The notes below the pieces were generated by a model that was given only the letters and a program-made list of their open reading frames with translations, was not told where the DNA came from and ran no database searches. DNA of 64,000 nt from the NCBI GenBank assembly GCA_029204225.1, contig CM055095.1:13343837-13407836 (forward strand). Reading direction: 5' to 3'. The position numbers and the translations under genes are program-made. Positions 56,265-64,000 of the stretch are shown piece after piece (the first letter of the stretch is position 1; each line of letters opens with the position of its first letter). Source of the stretch: Diphasiastrum complanatum (Eukaryota; Streptophyta; Lycopodiopsida; Lycopodiales; Lycopodiaceae).

Positions 56265-56790
56265 TTACCTAAGGTTATCATGCATTTCCATTTATTAGTA
56301 TGAAAATTTTATACCAATATTGAGCTAGAAATTGTCAAGATCCATTTTCCTAGCTATCTTGTTCAATTTTGGATCAAAAGGGATCAATAAGGCATTGATT
56401 GGGTCTGACCTGGTAATGTACGGAATCAAGTGCTCAGACACGTGTGAGGAACATCCAATTTCAGTTTGAGAGTTCTCTTTCATGTTTGATCCAAAAATCT
56501 TGCTAGATAGCTTGTTTAAAAGCTAGTTTGTCTAATTTTTGATGCAATCAGCTTCATTCCATTTGATTGAACCAATAAAAAGCTATAAGCTTTTAAAAAG
56601 GGCTAGGTAGGGCACCTAGACCTGGGTGGACACATTTGGTTTGGTGGAGAGATTGCTTGTTTGATCCCAAATGACACTTGAATGTTATCAATCTTACCTT
56701 TATGTGATCTAGGCATCGTTTTGAGATCTTAGCCATTTTGTTTTATGCAATATCATTGTATTTGTTGGTTTCTTAGTGTAGTGTTTGATC
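56265..56790. other. Spacer after copia leader, nothing recognised
   Basis: About 530 bp of AT-rich sequence; no gag motif seen. Confidence 0.3.
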
Positions 56791-57174
56791 CTAATTTTGC
56801 CCATACTCCATCATTTGATGTGAAATAGATCTAGTTTTGGAGATATTGGTATAGCTAGTGAGAATTATCTCACAATTTGTTGCAAGATCTTGCATAGAAG
56901 GTGATAGCACATCATTATTGGATCCTATTGTGAGTGTGTAGCAAAGTTGAAGATGAGGGGTTATGGGAGGACTCTCAACCAGTGGAATTGCGGACGTACT
57001 AGCCAAATATTTTCTAATGGGAGGAGGTGAGGGTGAAGATCTGGGAGACCCGGGCTTGGGTTGCGAACGCTTGGGCTGTGCTTGCTTTCTCTTTTTGCAG
57101 GGTGGGATAGGCCCCTTTTCAAAAGGAACTTGCCTCTGTGTGAATCCAGACTTAAAAATGTTGTCATAGGTGTT
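56791..57174 (-). other. Open frame following the histone-fold segment
   Basis: In the same minus frame as the histone segment and separated from it by one TGA, about 125 codons stay open to a stop at 56791. Content: PCKKRKQAQPKRSQPKPGSP then RSSPSPPPIRKYLASTSAIP and an ordinary tail ending MMEYGQN. The basic, Pro/Ser-rich part resembles a nuclear signal or histone-tail-like stretch. No known H3 has such a C-terminal extension, so this may be coincidence, another exon or an intron with an open frame. Confidence 0.3.
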
Positions 57175-57455
57175 TCAAAGCCTCATGACAAGAAGCATGT
57201 CCTTGGGCATCAGTGTCACCCTCTTGCCATGAATGGAACAGAACATCGAATCCTCAAACAATTTTGTCTGGAAGTCCTCGTATGCAGTATGGAGGGCCTC
57301 CAATGCAGTGATGTTCCACCTCACTGCATAGGGCAGATGGGTGGTCATATCTTGTGTAACCTCCCTCACAGCCTGGTAGAAGGCTGCTTTTGGGATCAGA
57401 AGTTTGGTGCTCCTCATGGACGCCGAGGTCTACCGCGTCTTTGCGGACATACGGG
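57166..57455 (-). pseudogene. CENH3-like histone H3 fold fragment
   Basis: Minus strand. 57417-57166 reads RSTKLLIPKAAFYQAVREVT, then QDMTTHLPYAVRW, ITALEALHTAYEDFQTKLFE, DSMFCSIHGKRVTLMPKDML, LVMRL and a stop. This covers helix 1 to helix 3 of the H3 fold. Features that favour a centromeric H3 over canonical H3 are LLIP.A.F in helix 1, a loop 1 a few residues longer and carrying RW, and DSM.C.IH..RVTLM. Upstream to about 57455 a shifted frame (VRKDAVDLGV) may be the eroded alpha-N helix, out of frame by about 11 missing bases. The stop removes the usual last few residues. The N-terminal tail is missing, because a gypsy LTR begins at 57481. It is a fragment or single exon; whether a working gene lies elsewhere is unknown. 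Confidence 0.7.
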
Positions 57456-57480
57456 TTCAGATGTCTGGGGACGGGACGGT

Positions 57481-58102
57481 TGAACGACTCCAAATCTGAA
57501 ACTTCACTTAAAACCTAGCTTATCCCGTGCGCAGCAATCAGCAATGTCGATCCCTGACGATTTTCCTACATGTACAAACATCAAAGCACACAAAACATGG
57601 TGGAGCTGGCTGCCTTGTCTCCTCCCATCCTTTGCTGCATAGATTATGATCCGGAATGCCTCTCTCTAGGCTCACTTATGCACAATCCTCAAGCACCCCT
57701 TAACCCTGACCTTTCCTAATGTCGACACATGGCCAATTCCATGCACAGTCGACACTTGCCACTTGGTAGTACCCTAACACATAGGCAAATGAGTAGGCTG
57801 ACATGTGTCACTCATACACTGGACCAAGTGTCCCTGTGAGCATGTGGCACATGTCATATTTGAACGGTCAACCCTGACATGTGTCACTCATTCACTAGAC
57901 CAAGTGTCCCAGTGAGCATATGACAAGTATCCCATTGACTAGTCAACTCTCCTACTTTTTAGGAGGTCAGTCCAGCCACTCCTAGCACGACTCTTTGAGG
58001 TCCAATGCCAATTAATTACAGTTTATTTACAATTTACTTACAAAACGTACATGTGTCTTTGAAAACTGTAAATAACCGGGACAGGGAGTAAAGGCTCTAA
58101 CA
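57481..58102 (-). repeat. 3' LTR of deleted gypsy
   Basis: Minus-strand start TGTTAGAGCCTTTACTCC at 58102 after the purine tract GAGTGGGAAGGGA. The outer end (57481-57486) is diverged from the partner. Contains a 76-bp tandem duplication (57800-57875, 57876-57951) with ACATGTGTCACTCAT. Confidence 0.82.
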
Positions 58103-59300
58103 TCCCTTCCCACTCAAAAAAAGACATCGTCCGCGATGACCAAACTAGGATATTGTGCATGTAAATCATGTGCGGTCTCCCAGGCAACATCTATAAGAGG
58201 TCTTCCATGCCAAGCAACTAGATATATCAAAGATCAAGCGGTTACAAAAACGTTTCTCCCGCCTATCGAATATCCTTGTTGGCACATGGATCTCCTCTCC
58301 ATGCTCCCAAATAGAGTCACAACTAACTCACCTCCGTACACCGGAGTTGTCAACAACAACTGGCCTAATCAAGCCTCCTACGATAACCAACATCCCATAC
58401 TACTGGGGATCGCACACGGCTCTCAATAGCACCACGATTGCTTGTCTTAAATTTTTTCAACTAACTCAAGCATCTTACTCATAGAGTTAGTAATCAACTT
58501 TACTAGGAGCTTTGAGGAACTCCCACCGTAACAAAACTAGTAGGCCTAAAACCATATTGGGCCACCAAAAGTTACAGAGGATCGTCTTATAGGGCCAATC
58601 CACACCCGGATGACTAGCACCAGTACTATCATAACATAAATACAAAATCTCCCTACACAGCCCTTTACTTAATACTAACTGAAATGGGGAGTTTGCCATT
58701 TCCTTTAACTATACCATCTACTATGGTATAATTTAGGCAAGTGTGAGCAAAGAGATCAGAGCTCTCCTTCTGAGACTCTACTTGGCCAAGATTTACCTCT
58801 CTCACAACTTCCTTACAATAAACAATGAGGATCCTCTTGCTAAATCTTTTGATCTCAGCAATTAGGTCATTCTCTATGACCACAAAAGACATCTAATACA
58901 ATATACGAGATAATGCATCAGGCACATGATTTTTGATATCTTTCATGTATCGAACTTTCATGTGAAATTCTTGCATCAATTCAGCCCACTTGGCTAATTG
59001 CAGAAATACATAAAAACGTCATGGTCAGAATATACAAACCTGCACCACACAAATAATGCCTCCATACTTTCAAAGCATGGACAATGGCATACAACTCTTT
59101 TGAACAGGGTTGAGCTTCTCACTCACAAAGGCCACTGGCCTACCCTTTTTGGAACTCACACACGTGAGTACCCCAAGCGATGTAGAGTTTTTGTACTACG
59201 TGCCAACATATCCCAAGTACCACATCAAAACATGCCAAACACATTATCTTTATATCCAACTTCTTAACCTAACTTGAATGGTTAATGGCATATCCACAAC
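58103..59300 (-). pseudogene. Gypsy RNase H and integrase zinc-finger remnants
   Basis: Minus strand: KELYAIVHALKVWRHYLCG (RNase H, near 59090), RYMKDIKNHVPDALSRILY (RNase H end, near 58900), then a linker and LYLCYDSTGASHPGVDWPYK plus TILCNFWWPNM (integrase H2C2 region with the HPGV word). Stops and shifts throughout. From 58103 to 58480 no coding match is seen. Confidence 0.75.
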
Positions 59301-60080
59301 CCTGAAACCTCCCCCAAGTACCCTTTCCATGAGCCCTAATGACTATGTACCAGTACAGGAATGGTTGCATGCCCACAGTCAACCTTTCAATCTAAGTCAA
59401 GTACATTATGAGAGGACCTAGTGTCAAGCAGAACACACATTCATACCACACAACTGTCCAGTCATAACAATCAAAGCAGCAATAGCAATAAAGATCGTTG
59501 GACCCTTCTGAACATCGGATTGCCCATACAATCGTTGTCCCTAGAAGCTAGAACTGCTTGTCGCACTGAAGGACCACACTGAAGAACGTTGACCTCTTTG
59601 AACATTAGACCGCCCATACAATCCTTTGTCCTCGGAAGCCCTGCTCCTCCTTTCATGTCACTTGAAACTTGCCTTTGCACAAATTGACTTTAATCCTTTT
59701 GAGCCTATGGTTACCCCAAGAGCCAAAAAACTGCCTGAACCTTACTATCGTGTTTCAACAACAGAGCTATCTGAACTGCTCCTTGAAGGGTACGAGTCTG
59801 CTTCTTTACAACAAAAGGTTTTGAGACTTCCATGCAAGCCCTCCACAAAATGAAACACTTAAACAATCATACCGCTTTCGGTTCTTGTGAGGATCTTGAT
59901 GTCTTTAGCATTCAAGAATTTGTTGAAAAATCACCTCCATAGAATCCACCTTGGCTGCCACTTCCTCAATTCTCAGTACCTCGGTGCTAGAACCCTCCAA
60001 CGAATCCGTGTTTACAGTGTTGCAAACATGTCCACCTGCTTAGAGGTCAAAATTTTTAGCAAAAAAGAGTTTCTTGATTT
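59301..60080 (-). pseudogene. Gypsy protease and gag-end remnants
   Basis: Minus strand: VLLDTRSSHNVLDLD (retropepsin active site with Gly changed to Arg) near 59420. Upstream, two related words KDCMGGLMF and NDCMGNPMF near 59620 and 59530 in a poorly conserved frame. It is joined directly to RNase H, so RT is deleted. From 59700 to 60080 there is nothing firm. Confidence 0.5.
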
Positions 60081-60395
60081 GGTTCCGCAACTGTAACCTG
60101 ATTTCAATTTGCAGCAGCAACCTAATTCTGAGCCCGCTTCCGAATTCTGAAATCTGATTCTGATTCTGAGTTCTGTAATCTGATCCCGATTCTGAAATCG
60201 AAATCTGATCCAAAATCTGAAATCTGATCCTGCGTCGTAACTGAAATTTGATCTTGATTTACAGCTGAGATCTGAAATTTGATCCTGATTCATAGCTAAA
60301 CTTTGATCATGATCCACGATGTTGAAATTTGATTCTGATCCGCGTCGCTGAAATCTGATTCTAATTTTGCAACCCTCTTCTGAACGTAAACCTAG
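60081..60395. repeat. Degenerate AATCTGATCCTG repeats in gypsy leader
   Basis: Right next to the PBS, about 300 bp of repeated words GAAATCTGATCCTGATTCTG with variable length (12-30 bp). Frames over it (RIRFQN repeats) are artefacts. Confidence 0.75.
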
Positions 60396-60407
60396 GCTCC
60401 GATACCA
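60396..60407 (-). other. Primer-binding site, one change
   Basis: Minus strand TGGTATCGGAGC, one base off TGGTATCAGAGC, two bases from the LTR at 60410. Confidence 0.75.
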
Positions 60408-60409
60408 AA

Positions 60410-61062
60410 TGTCAGACTCCAAATCTAAAACTGCACTTAAAACCTAGCTTATCCCGTGCGCAGCAATCAGCAATGTCAATCCCTGACAATTTTACTGCAT
60501 GTACAAACATCAAAGCACACAAAACATGGTGGAGCTGGCTGCCTTGTCTCCTCCCAACCTTTGTTGCATAGATTATGATCCGGAATGCCTCTCTCTAGGC
60601 TCACTTATGCACAATCCTCAAGCACCCCTTAACCCTGACCTTTTCTAACGTCAACACATGGCCAATTCCATGCACAGTCGACACTTGTCACTTGGTAGTG
60701 CCCTAATACATAGGCAAGTGAGTAGGCTGACATGTGTCACTCATACACTGGACCAAGTGTCTCTGTGAGCATGTGGCACGTGTCATATTTGACCGGTCAA
60801 CCCTAACATGTGTCACTCATTCACTAGACCAAGTGTCCCAGTGAGCATATGACAAGTGTCCCATTGACTAGTCAACTCTCCTACTTTTTAGGAGGTCAGT
60901 CCAGCCACTCCTAATAAATGACCCAGTACCCCATGCCAAAGCTAAGCACGACTCTTTGAGGTCCAATGCCAATTAATTACAATTTAATTACAATTTACTT
61001 ACAAAACATACATGTGTCTTTGAAAACTATAAATAACTGGGACATGGAGTAAAAGCTCTAAC
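60410..61062 (-). repeat. 5' LTR of deleted gypsy (653 bp)
   Basis: Plus-strand TGTCAGACTCC ... GCTCTAAC; the final base pair(s) of the expected CA end is lost at the junction with the copia gag. Highly similar to 57481-58102, including the 76-bp duplication, but with a 30-bp segment near 60915-60945 that the other lacks. Confidence 0.85.
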
Positions 61063-61856
61063 GAGATCCCTCTCCATCACTTGCAATAGTGTCTTCCTTC
61101 TCATTGGAGATGTTGGCTTGCTTGAGTTGATTCTTCTTCTTGAAACAATTGGTGGCATAATGAATTAATGAGTGCTAAACAACAGTTTTTCTCTATCAAA
61201 CCAAAGATAAAGCATTCTGTATGCAAGATTTGCCACAATAAAAGCACTTGATCATCTTCTTCTTGAGCTTAGATATAGAAGCACTAGAGGAATCATCTTC
61301 CTCCTCATCTTTGTCTTTGGCTTTGGCTTTGTCCTTGCTTAAGGATTGTTGATGTTGGTTCTTGCTCCTCCCTTTGTACTTGTCCTTGACAAATAAAGCT
61401 TTGCCATCATTATGATTGAGAGAAAGCTTGTCCATCCTCAAGAGTTTGTACTCTTGTCTTGATTCTTCAAAAATAAGCACACTTTGAAGGGTTTCCAATC
61501 TTGGTAGCTCCTCCTTAATGGCATAGGATTGGACAAGGTTGTCAAATTCATTTCTCAAGCCATTAAGAATGACTTGGACTAGTTCACTTTGATTGATAGA
61601 ATCACCAATGCATGCAAGCTCCCTATGAATATCCTTGACTCTCAAAACATAATTAGATGCACTCTCATCACTCTTTTGACTACTTTAGAAGACTTGATTT
61701 CTAAGAGTGGGGAGCCTAGAGGTGTTCTTAGCCACATAGATAGTCTTGAGACAATCCCAAGCTTATTTGGTTGTAGTGCAAGTACTTATCTCCCTCAATA
61801 TCTCATTAGAGACATTCATCTTAATGTAGTGGAGAGCCATACTAGCTCTCTTCCAT
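61063..61856 (-). pseudogene. Copia gag fragment with filler insertion
   Basis: Minus strand, close relative of the gag at 50655-51400: RVKDIHRELACIGDSINQSE, LVQVILNGLRNEFDNLVQSY, KDKDEEEDDSSSASISKLKK, CFYCGK. The zinc knuckle is interrupted by about 70 unrelated bases at about 61161-61229, after which NCFKK-coding sequence resumes. About 100 bp are missing near 61850. It starts and stops abruptly at both ends. Confidence 0.88.
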
Positions 61857-62626
61857 CCTCAACTTTCATATTGAATAACTGGAAGTGGACAATCTCTCAC
61901 TTGGTTCCAACAAGAATGAACCCATTGAAGCCATCTAAAGTGAAATCAACTCAAATGATGAACAAAAAAGTTAGAGACACAACTACTGCCCATTTTGAAG
62001 AGAGAAATCGCCTAACTGTCGAATGGAATGAAGTCCTTCAAACATCTTCATAGACTCCAAATTCTATCATTCGAGCTGTCGACAATTTTGGTTTGAGTCT
62101 CCTACTACTCGAAACTGCCTGTGATATAGAATATAGTGGCCTCACTTGCCCACTACGACAATTCATTGCCTCTTAATAAGTGCATAGCAATGGCTATTCT
62201 ATGCCTTGGAAGAAAATAGCCATGTCTCAATAGTTTAAGCAAGTAGGAAGGAGTTTAAAAGACATGAAAATTAAGCTCAACTTCTCAAAAGCTGGAGTTT
62301 TAGGCCTTAGAGAAATTAGGCCCAATTCACATTGCCTTAAATATAAGCCTTTGGCAAATGTATAGAAACATATTATTTTAAGGTTGTGAAGCAAATGCCT
62401 TTAGCAATGACTAGTGCCCTTGCAAAAGTCTAGGCAACAAATGGGCCCCAGTGCCATAAAAAACAGATTTGACCAGATTTACACTTTGAGCAATAAATAC
62501 AACTATGAATATGCTAGGCATTGCGATAAAACGAAAAGGCTTAAGATTCAGCAGTTAAAAGCCAAAAACTTTAATAATTGTCAAAACCATGCCACCACAA
62601 TTGTATTATCTATTTTTGAGATTCGA
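61857..62626. other. Spacer, nothing recognised
   Basis: About 770 bp of AT-rich sequence without a family match. Confidence 0.35.
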
Positions 62627-63088
62627 GTGAGTTGGTCAGTGTCTCGTTCACTGACGCTAAGCTCAATCGTTGTGTTCTGCTCATTGGCAGATTTTCATGC
62701 GCATCTATTCTCTCTATTTTTCGTCTCTCTATCGTCATTTTCTTGTTGATAAAAAATGTGTATTTATCTCCACTGTGTGGAGTCTACAAGACAATTAAAC
62801 AAAGACTTACAAGACAAGTCAACACTAATCAACTACTTAGTTATTCTCTGTTATTGCTAACTCTTTTAACTGAGCGTGAAGTACAATACACCACGCTCGT
62901 CGAGCTGCCAGTTGACAGCGCGAATTGTTTTTCTTCGTCTTCGTTTCCTTTCATTTTGTGTCTTTTGTTTCGTGTTTTCTGGTCTTCGAGGTATGTTCGA
63001 CCTTTGGGGCATGTTCGACATTCGAACTTCGCTTCGTTTTGCTTCGTCACCTTCGCAACAAAGTTGTAGGAGTTCACAATTTTTGACA
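62627..63088 (-). repeat. Family B LTR fragment
   Basis: Minus-strand start TGTCAAAAATTGTGAACTCC at 63088. Homologous to 17640-18154 (TCTCCACTGTGTGGAGTCTA, AGCTGCCAGTTGACAGC). Its far end is missing. Confidence 0.75.
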
Positions 63089-63155
63089 ATGATGGTGAGT
63101 GTGCAATCAAAGGGATTGGTACAATTCCTATTTCTCTCTCCACAAATAGGAATGT
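63089..63155 (+). pseudogene. Copia protease snippet
   Basis: ATGATGGTGAGTGTGCAATC onward codes NDGECAIKGIGTIPISLSTN and matches the intact polyprotein at 22197-22262 almost exactly. Only about 65 bp, directly after the family B LTR start, so it marks a recombination junction. Confidence 0.75.
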
Positions 63156-63159
63156 TCAT

Positions 63160-64000
63160 TCAAAGGATCGGGATGCCTTGTTTCCACTCGGATATTCTCA
63201 TATCTTGAGGGATGGGAGCAAGTGCTGGCTGAGTGGATTTCTTTTTCAACAAAGATGACCCTTTTGAAATCTGTTCTTTTATTTTGAACTTCTCCCAATT
63301 GTCAAAGATCTTGTCAACAAGATCCCAAATTTGAAAAAAAAAATCTCTATGTAAGTTTTTAAAAAATGACATTTTAGCTCAAGAAAATTTAAATAACAAA
63401 AAACGTAGAACTTGAAATTACCTGTCTAGTATGAAAGGTCAGCTAAAAGAATTATTATATTTAGCTAGAGAAGAAGATGGATTCTACTCATCAAAGAGAA
63501 GTCCGGTCTCCTGAGCACAAAGGCACTTTAATTGTATGTTCGTTTTATCTCATTCATTGTGGAGTATGAGGTGCTCCTTGTGAAAGAACCCGACTCTCTG
63601 TATGATGGTCATCTTCAATCTGTATTCTTAGTCGATGTTGTGATCCCAACTTGAAGCTTAGCCTCCTCAACAGTCAATCCAATAAAAACGATTGCAGTAA
63701 CCTGCCTAAACGACTAGATGTGGGGATACTTAACATAAAGTCCTTTTATGGCTTGTAAGCTATGAATTCCACCCAAAACAAAAACTTTATAAGAATCTAT
63801 ACATTGGATATCAAACTCTACTACTAAGGCACAGTCAACAGGGTCAAAAAGGACAAATCGTAAGATTTTGTAAATGTGATGGGTTGGATTCTTTGACTTC
63901 CATAGGCCTATTACCAGTGTCACATTGTTCAATATCTAAGATAAATGTAGTTTCTTGAATTTTCTTAGTTTCACGAATAAGTGTTTTCATTTTGGCAACA
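63160..64000 (-). pseudogene. Second ParB-like gene remnant, runs off the window
   Basis: Minus strand, not a retroelement. From the window edge: METHR-type start KTLIRETKKIQETTFILDIE, QCDTGNRPMEVKESNPSHLQ, then after a frame change DPVDCALVVEFDIQCIDSYK, VFVLGGIHSLQAIKGLYVKY, a stop, and FRQVTAIVFIGLTVEEAKL. A later exon-like block at 63372-63160 reads IWDLVDKIFDNWEKFKIKEQ and APIPQDMRISEW; a possible donor ACAG|GTAATT lies at 63421. The order (an R-P-x-E motif, GGIHS..A, V.a.V..GLT.EEAK) resembles ParB N-terminal domains (R..., G-E-R-R..A, V..vR.l.deEA). Stops and a frameshift make this copy dead. Family assignment is an inference. Confidence 0.45.

Larger units (their letters stand above)
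57481..61062 (-). mobile_element. Deleted Ty3/gypsy element with paired LTRs (minus)
   Basis: LTRs 57481-58102 and 60410-61062 flank a 2.3-kb body with a PBS variant, protease, RNase H and integrase-finger remnants; gag core, RT and integrase core are missing. Flanks do not match as target duplications. The left LTR abuts the histone-like segment, the right LTR a copia gag fragment. Confidence 0.82.

Noticed and set aside
60012..60422. Minus frame with RIRFQN repeats
   Set aside because: Produced by the AATCTGATCCTG leader repeats.

Overview
The window looks like repeat-rich nuclear DNA from a land plant; the species cannot be named from sequence alone. The evidence is wall-to-wall Ty1/copia and Ty3/gypsy LTR retrotransposons of plant type, with initiator-Met PBS sequences (TGGTATCAGAGC), one PBS resembling tRNA-Asp, a chromodomain chromovirus, AT-rich spacers and short GT-AG introns (106 and 137 bp) in a decayed gene. 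No bacterial-style operon, rRNA, tRNA or CRISPR was seen. Nearly all coding sequence is broken. The one clearly intact protein is the 1316-residue copia polyprotein at 21187-25137.

Layout: 1-6.3 kb is a minus-strand gypsy (RNase H, RT, protease, gag, leader, tRNA-Asp-like PBS, LTR part) interrupted by a plus-strand copia LTR plus gag piece (719-1958). 6.3-8.7 kb holds a deleted plus copia and the 3' noncoding end of a minus gypsy whose integrase is at 8.7-9.6 kb. 9.6-10.1 kb is an orphan plus-strand frame with an AT-hook-like stretch, then a small inverted-repeat element (10.33-10.71 kb). 10.7-13.8 kb is a mosaic of at least five copia pieces in both orientations. 14.0-15.2 kb is a decayed, spliced, non-retroelement gene with ParB-like signatures. 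16.8-17.2 kb is an array of long hairpins.

17.6-26.9 kb is an old minus-strand copia split by a very young intact plus copia (19925-25785; both LTRs 653 bp and identical by eye, 5-bp target duplication TGCTG). 27-29.4 kb has no recognisable gene. 29.8-39.0 kb holds two related gypsies head to head (minus gag, plus gag-pol) with a copia gag piece and a 25-bp tandem array between them. 39.6-41.05 kb is another array plus an LTR-like end, and 41.1-42.7 kb is a minus gypsy pol piece. 43.0-46.6 kb is a plus chromovirus with a chromodomain and a repeated hairpin motif in its leader. 46.9-52.3 kb is a minus copia with both LTRs (about 98% alike) and a broken body. 52.3-53.8 kb is a gypsy gag piece and a third array. 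55.7-56.25 kb is a copia LTR.

56.8-57.45 kb encodes a histone-fold segment on the minus strand that resembles a CENH3 (centromeric H3) core more than canonical H3. It abuts the LTR of a deleted minus gypsy (57.5-61.06 kb). The right end has a copia gag fragment, an LTR piece and a second ParB-like decayed gene fragment (63.2-64 kb).

The genes do not form a working pathway. The only self-contained system is the young copia, which keeps LTR promoter, PBS, gag, protease, integrase, RT, RNase H and PPT. The points most worth following are the CENH3-like segment, the two ParB-like gene relics, the leader/LTR tandem arrays sharing an ATCTCGACCGA core, and the hairpin arrays.
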